The translations under genes were made by a program, and so were the position numbers. From NCBI GenBank assembly GCA_963819475.1, contig CAWFWE010000002.1:992001-1056000 (forward strand): a stretch of 64,000 bases of DNA, read 5' to 3'. Positions 34,133 to 42,595 of this stretch are shown piece after piece (positions within the stretch are counted from its first letter, which is position 1; each line of letters opens with the position of its first letter). The notes beneath the pieces are model-generated. The model ran no database searches. It was not told the origin of the DNA and saw only the letters and a program-made list of their open reading frames with translations. The stretch is from DASUAS01 sp963819475 (GTDB lineage: Bacteria; Actinomycetota; Acidimicrobiia; IMCC26256; DASPTH01).

Positions 34133-35308
34133 TCAGTCGGCAGTCAGGATGGCGCCGGTCCGACTCGCCGTCACCAAGACGGCATGGGGGTCGCGAACCT
34201 GGTTCACCGCGGTCCCGCGGAGCTGGCGCGTCGCTTCGAGCACCAGGTTCAGCCCGTGGATGTATCCCTCGCCGATGAGACCGCCGTTGGTGTTGCACGG
34301 CAGCGCGCCGTCGAGTCCGAAGTTGCCGTCCGCGATGAAGTCCTTGGCCTCACCCGGACCGCAGAAGCCCAGGGCTTCGAGCTGCATGAGCAGGATCGGC
34401 GAGAACGCGTCGTAGATCATCGCGGCGTCGATGTCGTCGCGGGCGACCTCGAACCGGTCGAACAGCCGGGCAGCGAGCGCGACCGAGCCGTCCATCACCG
34501 AGAGATCCGGGCGGTAGTGGTCGGTCGCGATCTCCTGTTCGAAGAGACCGGCGCCGCTCGCGGCAGCGATGCGCACCGGCGTCGTCGCCAGGTCGGCGGC
34601 GCGCTCGGCCGAGGTGACGGCGACCGCGACCGAGCCGTCGGTCTCCTGGCAACAGTCGAGCAGGTGGATGCACGGCTCGGCGATCCAGCGCGACTCCTGA
34701 TGCTCCTCGAGCGTGATAGGGCGCTCGTAGCCCCAGGCGTTCGGATTGATGGCGGCGTACGCGCGCAGTTGCACGACCGCGCGACCGAAGTCTTCGCTGG
34801 TGACACCGAACTGGTGCATGTACCGGGTCGAGTTCAGCGCCATCCACGACGCCGGCGTGAGCACGCCATAGGGCATGCACCACTGCATCGCGGTCGTGCC
34901 CGAGTGCGCCGAGGTCGGACTCGGGGACGTCTTGGCGCCGCCGAAGCGCGACGCTCCGGACCGGGCCCGGATGGCGCGATAGCCAACGACGACGTCGGCG
35001 GCGCCACTGGCGACCGCACTCGCCGCATGCAGCAGCACGCCCATCGAGCCACCCCCGCCGTAGGGGATGCGGCTCGAGTACACGATCTCGGGGAAGCCGA
35101 CCGAGCGCACGAGCTCGGTCTCTTCGACCGGGTCCACGGTGTAGCTCACGAGGCCGTCGACATCAGCAGGCTGGAGCCCAGCGTCGGCGAGGGCCGCGGT
35201 GATCGACTCGCACGCGAGCTGCAGCTCGCTGCGTCCGGCACGACGGGAGAATTCCGTCTGTCCGATGCCCGCGATCGCGGCGACGCCACCGAACGCCGGC
35301 AAGCTCAT
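34133..35308 (-). CDS. Thiolase-like protein (SCP-x/Ltp2 type) without the nucleophile Cys
   Basis: A 391-aa member of the thiolase superfamily. N-terminal AAIAGIGQTEFSRRAG and C-terminal CNTNGGLIGEGYIHGLN blocks match SCP2-type thiolases and lipid-transfer proteins. At the usual nucleophile position the protein reads IPYGGGGSMGVLLHAASA, with no Cys. In Actinobacteria, Cys-less homologues such as Ltp2 act as retro-aldolases in steroid side-chain degradation together with a DUF35 protein. Here a DUF35 gene lies directly upstream with a 4-bp overlap, so the same kind of complex is a reasonable inference. The actual substrate is not shown. Confidence 0.85.
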   Translation of the reverse strand: MSLPAFGGVAAIAGIGQTEFSRRAGRSELQLACESITAALADAGLQPADVDGLVSYTVDPVEETELVRSVGFPEIVYSSRIPYGGGGSMGVLLHAASAVASGAADVVVGYRAIRARSGASRFGGAKTSPSPTSAHSGTTAMQWCMPYGVLTPASWMALNSTRYMHQFGVTSEDFGRAVVQLRAYAAINPNAWGYERPITLEEHQESRWIAEPCIHLLDCCQETDGSVAVAVTSAERAADLATTPVRIAAASGAGLFEQEIATDHYRPDLSVMDGSVALAARLFDRFEVARDDIDAAMIYDAFSPILLMQLEALGFCGPGEAKDFIADGNFGLDGALPCNTNGGLIGEGYIHGLNLVLEATRQLRGTAVNQVRDPHAVLVTASRTGAILTAD

Positions 35309-35718
35309 CGGCCAGCCGATGTGTCGGCGATAGGACGGAACACCGGCACCCGGTGATCACCGTCCGTCGACGCGAACTCCACCTGCACGGGAAGGTCGAT
35401 GCGGATCTCGTCGGGCTCGACACCGACGAGGTTCGACACGATGCGGATGCCTTCTTCCAGGTCGATCAGCGCCGCCAGCACGGGGTACTCGAACGCCGGG
35501 TGCTGCGGATGGTGCAGCACCGCGAAGCTGTACACGACGCCCCGCCCCGAAAGGGTCGTCACCTCGACCGCGAGTGAGTTGCACTCCGGGCACATCGGCC
35601 GCGGGGGATGTCGGAGCCGGCCGCAGTTGGCACACCGTTGCGCGACCAGCCGGCCCTCGTCGACGGCGTCCCAGAACGCGGCATTGTCCTCGGTCACGAT
35701 CGGCGCCAGTCGTTGCAC
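35305..35718 (-). CDS. DUF35 OB-fold protein with zinc ribbon
   Basis: A 137-aa protein. The N-terminal helix (TEDNAAFWDAVDEGRL) leads into a rubredoxin-like zinc ribbon, CANCGRLRHPPRPMCPEC, and then an OB fold (LSGRGVVYSFAVLHHPQHP to LPVQVEF). DUF35 proteins partner with thiolase-like enzymes and MaoC-like hydratases in acyl-CoA metabolism. The GTG at 35718 was chosen as the family-like start (VQRLAPIVTEDN). Its stop overlaps the thiolase-like start by four bases. The candidate palindromic operator at 35726-35743 lies just upstream of the start. Confidence 0.87.
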   Translation of the reverse strand: MQRLAPIVTEDNAAFWDAVDEGRLVAQRCANCGRLRHPPRPMCPECNSLAVEVTTLSGRGVVYSFAVLHHPQHPAFEYPVLAALIDLEEGIRIVSNLVGVEPDEIRIDLPVQVEFASTDGDHRVPVFRPIADTSAGR

Positions 35719-35725
35719 GCCGTAA

Positions 35726-35743
35726 CCATAGTAGTTAGTATGG
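35726..35743. promoter_or_regulatory. Candidate TetR operator between DUF35 and amidohydrolase genes
   Basis: CCATAGTAGTTAGTATGG is an imperfect palindrome with arms CCATA and TATGG plus matching inner TA pairs. It lies in the 74-base divergent promoter region between the minus-strand DUF35 gene and the plus-strand amidohydrolase gene. It resembles the perfect palindrome at 38096-38111; both fit CATAGT-n4-A(C/G)TATG. Confidence 0.45.
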
Positions 35744-35792
35744 CTGGTGGCAAGACGCCGAACGAGCCTCGAGACCAACGTCGGGAGCACCC

Positions 35793-36851
35793 ATGGGCCG
35801 AGAGCGCCTCATCTCCGCTGACTCGCACGTCGCGATCAGCGTCGACCGGATTCGCGAGCGCGTGCCGAACTCTCTCCGGGAGGCATTCGACGACGCGATC
35901 GCCCACCAGACGGCGATCGACGACGAGCTGAGAGGGGGCAAGAAGCTGTCCCTCGACGACTGGGACATGGAGGCGTTCCGCGATCCCGGATACCGCGAAC
36001 CGGTCGCTCGCCTCGCCGCGATGGATCGCGACGGCGTCGACGCCGAGGTCCTCTACTCCGAGGTCAGCGCGTTCCGTGCCTTCGGTCTCGTCAAGGGCGA
36101 CTGGAAACCGATCAGTCGGGCCTTCACCGATCTCATGGCGGAGTTCGCGTCGGTCGATCCGAAACGCCTCGTCGTCTCGTACCAGGTGCCGATCATCGAC
36201 ATCGACTACGCCGTGTCCGAGGTCCTCCGTCTCGCCGACCTCGGCGCCCGGTCCGTGCACCTGCCCAACTTCCCGAGCGAGATCGGCCTCCCCGACTACC
36301 ACGAGTCGCTCTACGACCCGTTGTGGGGCGCGCTCCAGGAAACCGGCATCTCCATCAGCCATCATCTCGGCAACCGGCACTGGCTCTACGACGTCTACCG
36401 CCGCGACCCGACACCTCAGATGGGCATCTTCACCTCGCTGCCCGCGCTCGCGCTGGCTGAGGTGTTCGCGTGGTGGATCCTCACCGGCACCCTCGAGCGG
36501 TTCCCCGGACTGAAGATCGTCTTCGTGGAACCGAGCCTCTATTGGCTCCCCGGGTTCATCGCGAGCCTCGACCGCAAGGCCGCCGGTCCGTACGACTTCC
36601 CGGGAATGAAGCTCACGCCGAGCGAGTACTTCCATCGCAACATGGCGTGCACCTTCATGGACGACGAGGTCGGCCTCCAGCTGCGTCACATGGTCGGGAT
36701 CGAGAACATCCTGTGGTCGACCGACTTCCCCCACCCGGCTACGACATGGCCGAACTCTCGGGAGGTCGTGGAACGCCAATTCGCCGGCATCCCCGAGGAC
36801 GAGCGCCAGCTGATCTGTGCCGGAAACGCCGCGCGCCTCTACGACCTCTAG
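35793..36851 (+). CDS. Amidohydrolase 2 (ACMSD-like) family protein
   Basis: A 352-aa TIM-barrel metal hydrolase or decarboxylase. The N-terminal metal motif is degenerate, reading LISADSHVAIS, where many members have H-x-H. Further ligands are likely in ISISHHLGNRHW and ILWSTDFPHPATTWPNS, the latter typical of the family. Such proteins in catabolic clusters often act on aromatic or cyclic acids. It is divergent from the DUF35/thiolase/CoA-transferase operon and convergent with the TetR gene, four bases apart. Its substrate is unknown. Confidence 0.87.
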   Translation: MGRERLISADSHVAISVDRIRERVPNSLREAFDDAIAHQTAIDDELRGGKKLSLDDWDMEAFRDPGYREPVARLAAMDRDGVDAEVLYSEVSAFRAFGLVKGDWKPISRAFTDLMAEFASVDPKRLVVSYQVPIIDIDYAVSEVLRLADLGARSVHLPNFPSEIGLPDYHESLYDPLWGALQETGISISHHLGNRHWLYDVYRRDPTPQMGIFTSLPALALAEVFAWWILTGTLERFPGLKIVFVEPSLYWLPGFIASLDRKAAGPYDFPGMKLTPSEYFHRNMACTFMDDEVGLQLRHMVGIENILWSTDFPHPATTWPNSREVVERQFAGIPEDERQLICAGNAARLYDL

Positions 36852-36855
36852 CGCA

Positions 36856-37521
36856 TCAGCGCAGGCGAAGCCCGCGTTCGGCTGCCCGTTGACGGATCGC
36901 GCACGCGACACCCAGCACGAGCAACTCCCTCACGTCCTGGTCGTCGCTCGTGTCGGTGATGTTCGACGCGATCAGATCGCCCGTGAGATAGCCGCGCAAC
37001 GTGGCGAAGGCGTACCGAACCAGGATCTCGTCGCTCGCGGCCTCACCCAATGCCTGCTCGAAGAGCGGCTGCCAGGCTTCGATCAGGCGCTCGCCGTGCT
37101 CGTCGATCGCACGCTTCGTCGCCCGCGAGACTTCGGGATCGCGACTCAGGTCTAGGAGGATCTGCAGGGATGCCAGCTGCGCGGGTTCGCCGTAATGAGT
37201 GGCGAGCACCTCCAACACCGAGTGCAGCCGCGCCTCCAGCGTCGTCCCGCTGACCTCGGCGGTCGCCATCTCGTTCTGGAGGTCGCGCCAACGCTGGTTG
37301 AGGACCTCCAACAGCAAGAGCTCGCGGCTGCCGAACTGGTGCTGCAGCGTGCCCCAGGTGACCCCCGCACGACGAGCGATCTCGTTCGAACTCGTGCGGT
37401 AGTACCCCTTGTCGAGGATGCTCGCGACGGCGGCATCCAGCACCCGGGCGCGCGTTGCCGCACCATCCGTTCGCTGTCGGCGGCCTCGGTCGGCGTTGAC
37501 GGTCAGAGTGGTCCACCCCAC
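36856..37521 (-). CDS. TetR-family transcriptional regulator
   Basis: A 221-aa repressor-type regulator. The N-terminal TetR_N helix-turn-helix (ARVLDAAVASILDKGYYRTS, then IARRAGVTWGTLQHQFGSR) is followed by an all-helical ligand-binding part. It is surrounded by acyl-CoA genes and is the likely regulator of this neighbourhood. Candidate operators are the palindromes at 35726-35743 and 38096-38111, which share a consensus; no such site was seen before the regulator itself. ATG or GTG at 37521 is kept as start, although the first residues are not conserved in the family. Confidence 0.9.
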   Translation of the reverse strand: MGWTTLTVNADRGRRQRTDGAATRARVLDAAVASILDKGYYRTSSNEIARRAGVTWGTLQHQFGSRELLLLEVLNQRWRDLQNEMATAEVSGTTLEARLHSVLEVLATHYGEPAQLASLQILLDLSRDPEVSRATKRAIDEHGERLIEAWQPLFEQALGEAASDEILVRYAFATLRGYLTGDLIASNITDTSDDQDVRELLVLGVACAIRQRAAERGLRLR

Positions 37522-37611
37522 ATTCTCGAGACGTGCTCGCGTGCGGCACCCCCACGCAGGATATGGGCGGCGTGACAGCAGCGATGCGACGCTCGCGGAC
37601 CGCGAGGGCGG

Positions 37612-38085
37612 TCAGGATGCCGCCCTCCCCCGCTGCATCAGTGTGACGCTGAAGCCGAACCACTCCTCCGGGTCGAGGACGAGCTGATACACGCCGGTCG
37701 AGCGCTCGGACGCATTGCCTTGGCTCGAGTCGTATTCGAACCGGATGCGGAAGCCACGCTCGAGCACCCACGAACGCGCGGCATCGATGTCGGCGACCTC
37801 CCAGACCAGTGGGCCGATCTGGCCGGGACCGTGCTGCGCGAGCGCCGCGCCGAATCCCCCGGCACCATCGACCGGTGCCACGAATTCGATGTGGCCGTCG
37901 AAGTCAGTCGCGGAGAGCACCGGATGCCCGTCGATCGCGTGCGGCTCCGGAAGGTGTAGCCCCAGCAGATCATTGAACTGTCGCACGGCATCCTCGATCT
38001 GGTCCTCACCGACGATGAGCTCGACCCGATTGAACCCGAGGATCTCCACTGAGCCACTCTCCTTCGGTCGCTCCGGGGTGGACAT
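37612..38085 (-). CDS. VOC (glyoxalase/bleomycin resistance) superfamily protein
   Basis: A 157-aa single protein with two beta-alpha-beta-beta-beta modules. The N-terminal module has ILGFNRVELIVGEDQIEDAV and FNDLLGLHLPEPHAIDG; the second has GPLVWEVADIDAARSWVLER and a final strand FGFSVTLMQ. Metal ligands cannot be set with confidence. The ATG at 38085 follows GGAGGGCGC. A perfect palindrome lies 11 bases upstream of the start codon, suggesting repression. The substrate is unknown. Confidence 0.82.
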   Translation of the reverse strand: MSTPERPKESGSVEILGFNRVELIVGEDQIEDAVRQFNDLLGLHLPEPHAIDGHPVLSATDFDGHIEFVAPVDGAGGFGAALAQHGPGQIGPLVWEVADIDAARSWVLERGFRIRFEYDSSQGNASERSTGVYQLVLDPEEWFGFSVTLMQRGRAAS

Positions 38086-38095
38086 GCGCCCTCCT

Positions 38096-38111
38096 CATAG
38101 TGGACACTATG
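38096..38111. promoter_or_regulatory. Perfect palindrome upstream of the VOC gene, candidate TetR operator
   Basis: CATAGTG, GA, CACTATG forms two perfect 7-bp arms around a 2-bp centre, between 11 and 26 bases upstream of the VOC start. Its half-site matches that of the palindrome at 35726-35743, which suggests one regulator for both, most simply the neighbouring TetR protein. Confidence 0.5.
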
Positions 38112-38158
38112 TCTCCGTGCTCCGCGCGACAACACATACGCGCCGCTCGTCACCGCGA

Positions 38159-38424
38159 CTAGCCGGGACGGTCCGTCGCCAGGAACGTCAGACACATCCC
38201 GTGCATCGGCACGACGACCGAGTACACGCCCTCACCGTGTGCATCAAGGAAGCGCACGAACGGCGCGGCGGCCTCCCCGGCGCCCTCGGTGGGCGCGATG
38301 ACCTCGATCCCACGATCCCAGTCGAGCATGACGCGCAGTCCAACGTCGGGGAGATCGATGTCCACGAATTCGCGCGCCGCACGCAGAACACGAAATGGTG
38401 GAGGGATGGAGTCACATCAGCCAT
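38159..38424 (-). pseudogene. VOC-family remnant with internal deletion
   Basis: The start reads MADVTPSLHHFVFCVRR, a typical first strand of a VOC protein. The frame then changes near 38370 and the rest reads EFVDIDLPDVGLRVMLDW and RGIEVIAPTEGAGEAAAP, ending at 38159. The usual helix between these two parts is missing. An internal deletion with frame change explains both facts. The fragment encodes at most one damaged module and is probably not functional. Confidence 0.55.
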
Positions 38425-38499
38425 CCCAATGGCCTACCACCGGGCCGGAGGCGATGCGGGCGACGGTAGCCTCGGCGTCGGATCACGAGAGGAGACGCC

Positions 38500-39123
38500 A
38501 TGACCGCACCCGATCGGCAGTTCCCGCGTGACGAGGTGGAGAACGCGTTCGCCGTGTACTTCGAGACCGGCCCGGTACGCGAGGACTGGGAAGCGTGGGT
38601 GGAGCTCATGGTCGACGACGTGTTCTACGTGGACCACTGGTGGGGACCGCTGCACGGCAAGGACGAGGTGAAGGTGTGGATCGCGGCGTCGATGGGCGGC
38701 GTGCCCGAGATCTACACCGTGCTCGACTGGTACACGATCGAGAACGCGACGGTCGTGTTCCACATGCAGAACCGGCGCGACAACCCCGATCCCGACGGCC
38801 CGCCCTACTTCGACTTCGCCGGCCTCTCGGTCGCCACGTATGCGGGTGACGGCAAGTGGGCGGGCGAGGAGGACTTCTGGGACCTGTCGGGCGCGCGGCG
38901 CACGGCCACCGCGTACGCGGAGGCATGCAAGCGGATGGGCGTCACCGACCCCGCCGACCGCATGACACGCAAGCACTGGCCCGAGCGCCCGAGCTGGGCG
39001 CGCTACGACGGCCTACCCCAACCGACCTGGTTCGAGGGGACGGTCCCCGGAGTCACCCGACCGAGCGAGCTGGCCGCGCTCCTGGCACCGTTGCGCGCAG
39101 AACGGGCACGCCGGGAAACCTGA
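38500..39123 (+). CDS. SnoaL/NTF2-like polyketide-cyclase-type protein
   Basis: A 207-aa cone-shaped alpha+beta barrel protein by pattern. It has N-terminal helices (DEVENAFAVYFETG, WEAWVELMVDDVFYVDHWWG) and strands VVFHMQNRRD, FAGLSVATYAG and WAGEEDFWDLSG. Family members act as small isomerases, hydrolases or dehydratases, or serve only to bind ligands. The last 60 residues extend past the usual domain. Good translation signals are present (GAGAGGAG before ATG). It is divergent from the VOC remnant and convergent with the LivK-like gene. The reaction cannot be predicted. Confidence 0.75.
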   Translation: MTAPDRQFPRDEVENAFAVYFETGPVREDWEAWVELMVDDVFYVDHWWGPLHGKDEVKVWIAASMGGVPEIYTVLDWYTIENATVVFHMQNRRDNPDPDGPPYFDFAGLSVATYAGDGKWAGEEDFWDLSGARRTATAYAEACKRMGVTDPADRMTRKHWPERPSWARYDGLPQPTWFEGTVPGVTRPSELAALLAPLRAERARRET

Positions 39124-39142
39124 CCTCGCCGACTCATCGGCG

Positions 39143-40255
39143 TCACTCTTGACCGAAGCGATCGACGAGGCGTGAACTGCCGAATTCGGCGTCGAGCTGC
39201 CGAGCGACGAGGTAGCCGGCGCCCATCCAACCGCGCCGGGTCCACTTCCCGAACGACAGGTGGGTGCCGGGCGCGCCGCTGGCGGCGGGCAGCATCTTCA
39301 CGCGCTCGAGGGCTTCCTTCACCCCGCGGGGAGTCAACGGATGGGCGTCGGCGAACGCGTGAAGGAGCACGGTGGCGAGGTCGCGGTTCACCACCGGCAC
39401 GCAGTATTCCGGGCGCCGTCCGTAGGTCGCCTGCAACTGGTCCAGGAATCGTTGACCGACGAGATTGCCCTCGTCGTATTGATCGAGTCCGGTCCAACCG
39501 ACGATCGCGTTCCACATCGTGTCGTTGATCCAGGCGTTCTGGAACGCGGTGCCCATGAAACGCGGCGGATCCCACCCCAGTGCTTCGAGCGCAGGATTCA
39601 CCTGGACGAGACCGAAGCCGAATCCGCAATGCACAATCGCGGTGGCGTCCGCGTCGCGCACCTTGCGTACCGCCGCGCCGACATCCTGTGCCGTCTGCGC
39701 GATCCACTCCTCGGCCACGACCCGGATACCGTGCGCGACACAGGCCTTTCGGAAGTTCCTCAGGTACGAGTCACCGATCAACGATCCCTCGATCAGCGCA
39801 CCCACCTCGGTGTGACCACCCTTGGCCAACAGCCGCGCCCAGTAGATGGGCTCGTCGGTCATCGAACCCTGCGGCAACGCGAACGTCCACTCCCCGAGCC
39901 AGTCCTCGGTACCGGTGACACTGATCGCGGGCACCTGGAACCGCGCCTCGATCGCTTCCCGTGTCGGCACCGCGTTGTCGGTGATCGCAGGGCCGAACAC
40001 GGCGAGACAACCCTCGTCGACCAACTCGCCGTAGCCATCGATCACCGCCTTCGCCGACCCCCTGGGCAGGCCCTCCACCTCCCGGAAGACGATCTCCACC
40101 GGGCGATCGATCATCCCTTGTTTCACGCCGTCGTCGAACACCAGGTGGAAGGGCTGGACGAGGTCGTCGCGCCGCTCCTGCGGGAAGCCCTCGGGCAACC
40201 GGAAATCGAACAGGTATCCGAGCTTGATCGACTCCGCGCTGCTCTCGTAGGACAT
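39143..40255 (-). CDS. LivK-like type-1 periplasmic-binding protein lacking a signal peptide
   Basis: A 370-aa member of the branched-chain amino acid/amide binding family (Peripla_BP_6). The order of blocks fits: IKLGYLFDFRLPEGF, GCLAVFGPAITDNAVPTRE, FQVPAISVTGTEDWLGEW, HTEVGALIEGSLIGDSYLRN and ATAIVHCGFGFGLVQVNPAL. The protein begins MSYESSAESIKLGYL with no hydrophobic leader or lipobox and no in-frame leader upstream. It may therefore be a cytosolic ligand sensor, like AmiC, and not a transporter component. No Liv permease genes lie nearby. Confidence 0.85.
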   Translation of the reverse strand: MSYESSAESIKLGYLFDFRLPEGFPQERRDDLVQPFHLVFDDGVKQGMIDRPVEIVFREVEGLPRGSAKAVIDGYGELVDEGCLAVFGPAITDNAVPTREAIEARFQVPAISVTGTEDWLGEWTFALPQGSMTDEPIYWARLLAKGGHTEVGALIEGSLIGDSYLRNFRKACVAHGIRVVAEEWIAQTAQDVGAAVRKVRDADATAIVHCGFGFGLVQVNPALEALGWDPPRFMGTAFQNAWINDTMWNAIVGWTGLDQYDEGNLVGQRFLDQLQATYGRRPEYCVPVVNRDLATVLLHAFADAHPLTPRGVKEALERVKMLPAASGAPGTHLSFGKWTRRGWMGAGYLVARQLDAEFGSSRLVDRFGQE

Positions 40256-40300
40256 TCGCCTTCCCCCCGAACCGTAACGAACCCGCGTGGCACGTCCAAC

Positions 40301-40723
40301 TCATTGTGAACGTGATCTTTGTTGCTCTTCGTAACGATCGCGGCTGACGGATTCGTCGCGCCGACGGTCGATGAAGTCGATGAGTGCGGAGACGAGCAGC
40401 GCAAACAGTGCGTACATGATGATGGCGAAGAGGAGTGACACGTCGAGGACCGAGTTGCCGTTGACATGCGAGGGGAAGATGCCCCGGAAGGGTGCAGTGA
40501 CGCGACTGGCGCTGCGATACACCCATTGCGCGAAGCCACTGCTGGGGTCGGCGCCGAACAGCTGGAGTACGAACGCGAGGGTCGCGATCACGATGGCGAC
40601 GAGCGCGAACGCGTAGACCAACCAGACGATCGCTCGTCCGATACCCCACGCGAGCGTGCGGCCGCTCTTCTTGACCGGCGGCTGGTATGAGCTTGGCGCT
40701 GGATTGGGGTCGTACGCGGTCAC
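40301..40723 (-). CDS. YGGT-family membrane protein
   Basis: A 140-aa integral membrane protein with two long hydrophobic segments, AIVWLVYAFALVAIVIATLAF near residues 30-52 and SVLLFAIIMYALFALLV-like sequence near 97-120, separated by a loop with FRGIFPSHV. The first cytosolic stretch is Pro-rich and the C-terminus is charged (FIDRRRDESVSRDRYEEQQR). YGGT proteins are linked to cell division and osmotic integrity in other bacteria. GTG 40723 is preceded by GAGGAGG. It stands alone between a LivK-like and a VOC-like gene. Confidence 0.75.
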   Translation of the reverse strand: MTAYDPNPAPSSYQPPVKKSGRTLAWGIGRAIVWLVYAFALVAIVIATLAFVLQLFGADPSSGFAQWVYRSASRVTAPFRGIFPSHVNGNSVLDVSLLFAIIMYALFALLVSALIDFIDRRRDESVSRDRYEEQQRSRSQ

Positions 40724-40775
40724 AGTTCCTCCTCGTAGGTAGGGCTGTCGCTCACACCGACTCCGAATCGGAGCA

Positions 40776-41354
40776 TCACGCCGGTCGTGAGGCGGCTCGC
40801 GGGAGGTGCCATTGCAACTCGATGAGCTGCCCGAGGGCGAGGAGGCCGCCGGCGACGACGTCGGTCCGGACGAACGCCTGGAACATGCCCGGTGCGTAGG
40901 CGCCCGGTTCGCTCGGGTCGTAGACGCCGAGCAGCGCGACGCGACCTCCGAGCTCGGGACCGGTCGCCGCCGCCCGGAAGCGGTCGAGCGTCGCGTCGAA
41001 GTCGTCCCGCTCGAGGTAGCGGATACCGAAGTGGTACGAATGCTGCGGCTCGGCCTGCACCTGCTCGACGTACGCCTGCGCGGCGGTACCCACCTCCGAG
41101 TCGCCTCGGGCCATGACGGACTCGAGCGACTGCTCCAGCTTCCACTGCTCGGGCGTGACCTGCGAGGCGTAGCACGCGTTGTTGGATGCGTCCCCGACCG
41201 CGGGGTCGACGAGCGCGAACAACCACTCGCCACCGTTGTCGACGACACGCATGCCGAGCAGCTCGAACACACGAGCCGCGAGCTCCCGCTCGCCCGGGCG
41301 GTAGATCATCTCGACATGGTTCAGTCGCCGGGTCGTCTCCCGTTCGTCGATCAC
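40776..41354 (-). CDS. VOC-like protein, function unknown
   Basis: A 192-aa protein. The start LNHVEMIYRPGERELAARVF followed by FELLGMRVVDNGGEWLFALV resembles the first module of a glyoxalase-type fold, and SYHFGIRYLERDDFDATLDR the second. GTG 41354 is preceded by GGGAGGT, favouring it over the longer frame. Metal-binding residues are not certain. It runs in the same direction as the YGGT gene and is divergent from the sugar operon; the 125-base gap between them should hold both promoters. Confidence 0.6.
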   Translation of the reverse strand: MIDERETTRRLNHVEMIYRPGERELAARVFELLGMRVVDNGGEWLFALVDPAVGDASNNACYASQVTPEQWKLEQSLESVMARGDSEVGTAAQAYVEQVQAEPQHSYHFGIRYLERDDFDATLDRFRAAATGPELGGRVALLGVYDPSEPGAYAPGMFQAFVRTDVVAGGLLALGQLIELQWHLPRAASRPA

Positions 41355-41479
41355 GTCGGCACCTCCCTCGGCTGATGTGACGCAACCGTACGGCGGCAAC
41401 GGTCCCGGTCACGACGAAAACTTGCGCCCGGCTATTCGTTCGGTAACCATACAAACTCGTGCACACGCCTCGCTCGACG

Positions 41480-42578
41480 ATGAACCTCAGTGTCGTGCGC
41501 CGCCACCACCTCTCGTTGGCGCTCGAGTACCTGCTGCGCCGGGGACCGTCCTCGCGCGCCGAGCTCGCGCTGCGACCTCGGGCTCACCAAGGCGACCACG
41601 TCTGCGCTGGTGGCGGACCTCCTCGACCGTGACCTCGTCAAGGAGCAGGAGGCACGTCCTCGTGGTCGGGTCGGACGGCCGGCGGTCGACGTCGGAGCCG
41701 CGGCAGGTTCCGTCGGTGCGCTCGGACTCGAGATCAACGTCGACTACGTGTCGGCCGGCATCGTCGACCTCTCGGGGACGATCCGGGTCCGGCACCGGCG
41801 TGACGGGGACAACCGCGACGCACGCCCGCGACAGGTGCTCCAGCGGTTGCGGGGCGTGGCCCAGCGCGCGCTGGGCGACGCGGCGCGGGAGGGGATCCGA
41901 TGTGCCGGCGCCGCGCTCGCCGTACCCGGGCTGGTGGATCCGGCATCGCGGGCGCTCTTCGTCGCGCCGAACCTCCACTGGCTCGACGTGGACCTCACCC
42001 GCCCCGACGTCGACCTCGGCATGGAGGTGAGCGTCGACAACGAGGCCACCTCGGGGGCGCTCGCCGAGCTGAGGTACGGCGCAGGACAGGATCTGACGTC
42101 GTTCGTGTACGTCTCCGGTGGGATCGGCGTCGGTGGGGGCATCGTGATCGACGGCCGCGTCGTCCGTGGTACCAACGGGTTCGCCGGCGAGCTCGGACAC
42201 GTCGTCGTGGACCCCCGCGGACCACGCTGTGCGTGCGGGTCCCGCGGCTGCCTCGAGGTGTTCGTGCACAGCGGCGTGGACCGCGCGCAGTCACAGATCG
42301 CGCGCGCGCTGGCCACGGCGTTGCGCTCGGTCGTCCATGTCGTCGACCCCCAGGCGGTGATCCTCGGCGGCACGCTCGGGACGTCGGATGATCTCGCCGA
42401 ACGGGTGGCCGTCCACCTTCGCGACGAGACCCTCGGCGGCCACTGGCGTCCGTGCGAGGTACGCCGCTCCGCCCTCGGTGCCGACGCCGCCGTCGTCGGG
42501 GCGGCCACGACCGTCCTCGACGCCGTCGTCGCGGACCCCACGCTCGTTCCGGCGCGCGCCGAAGCCGCGTCGGCCTGA
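41480..42578 (+). pseudogene. ROK-family regulator (XylR-like), frameshifted and internally shortened
   Basis: The N-terminal winged helix reads MNLSVVRRHHLSLALEYLLR to SSRAELA in one frame. At 41567-41570 one extra base moves the rest (CDLGLTKATTSALVADLL) into the next frame. The sugar-binding/kinase fold follows, with GALGLEINVDYVSAGIVDL, GGIGVGGGIVIDGR, GELGHVVVDP and the zinc motif CACGSRGCLE. Between this motif and ARALATALRSVVHVVDPQ only about 16 residues are present, where ROK proteins normally have many more, so a deletion is likely. Its position ahead of xylA suggests it was the xylose repressor. Confidence 0.75.
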
Positions 42579-42595
42579 CCAGGAGGCGCACCACA

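Noticed and set aside
32414..35356. 980-residue open frame on the plus strand
   Set aside because: It runs antisense to the CoA-transferase and thiolase-like genes, whose domains are clear. Its translation is Arg/His/Val-rich low-complexity sequence with no domain; it is a product of high GC at third positions.
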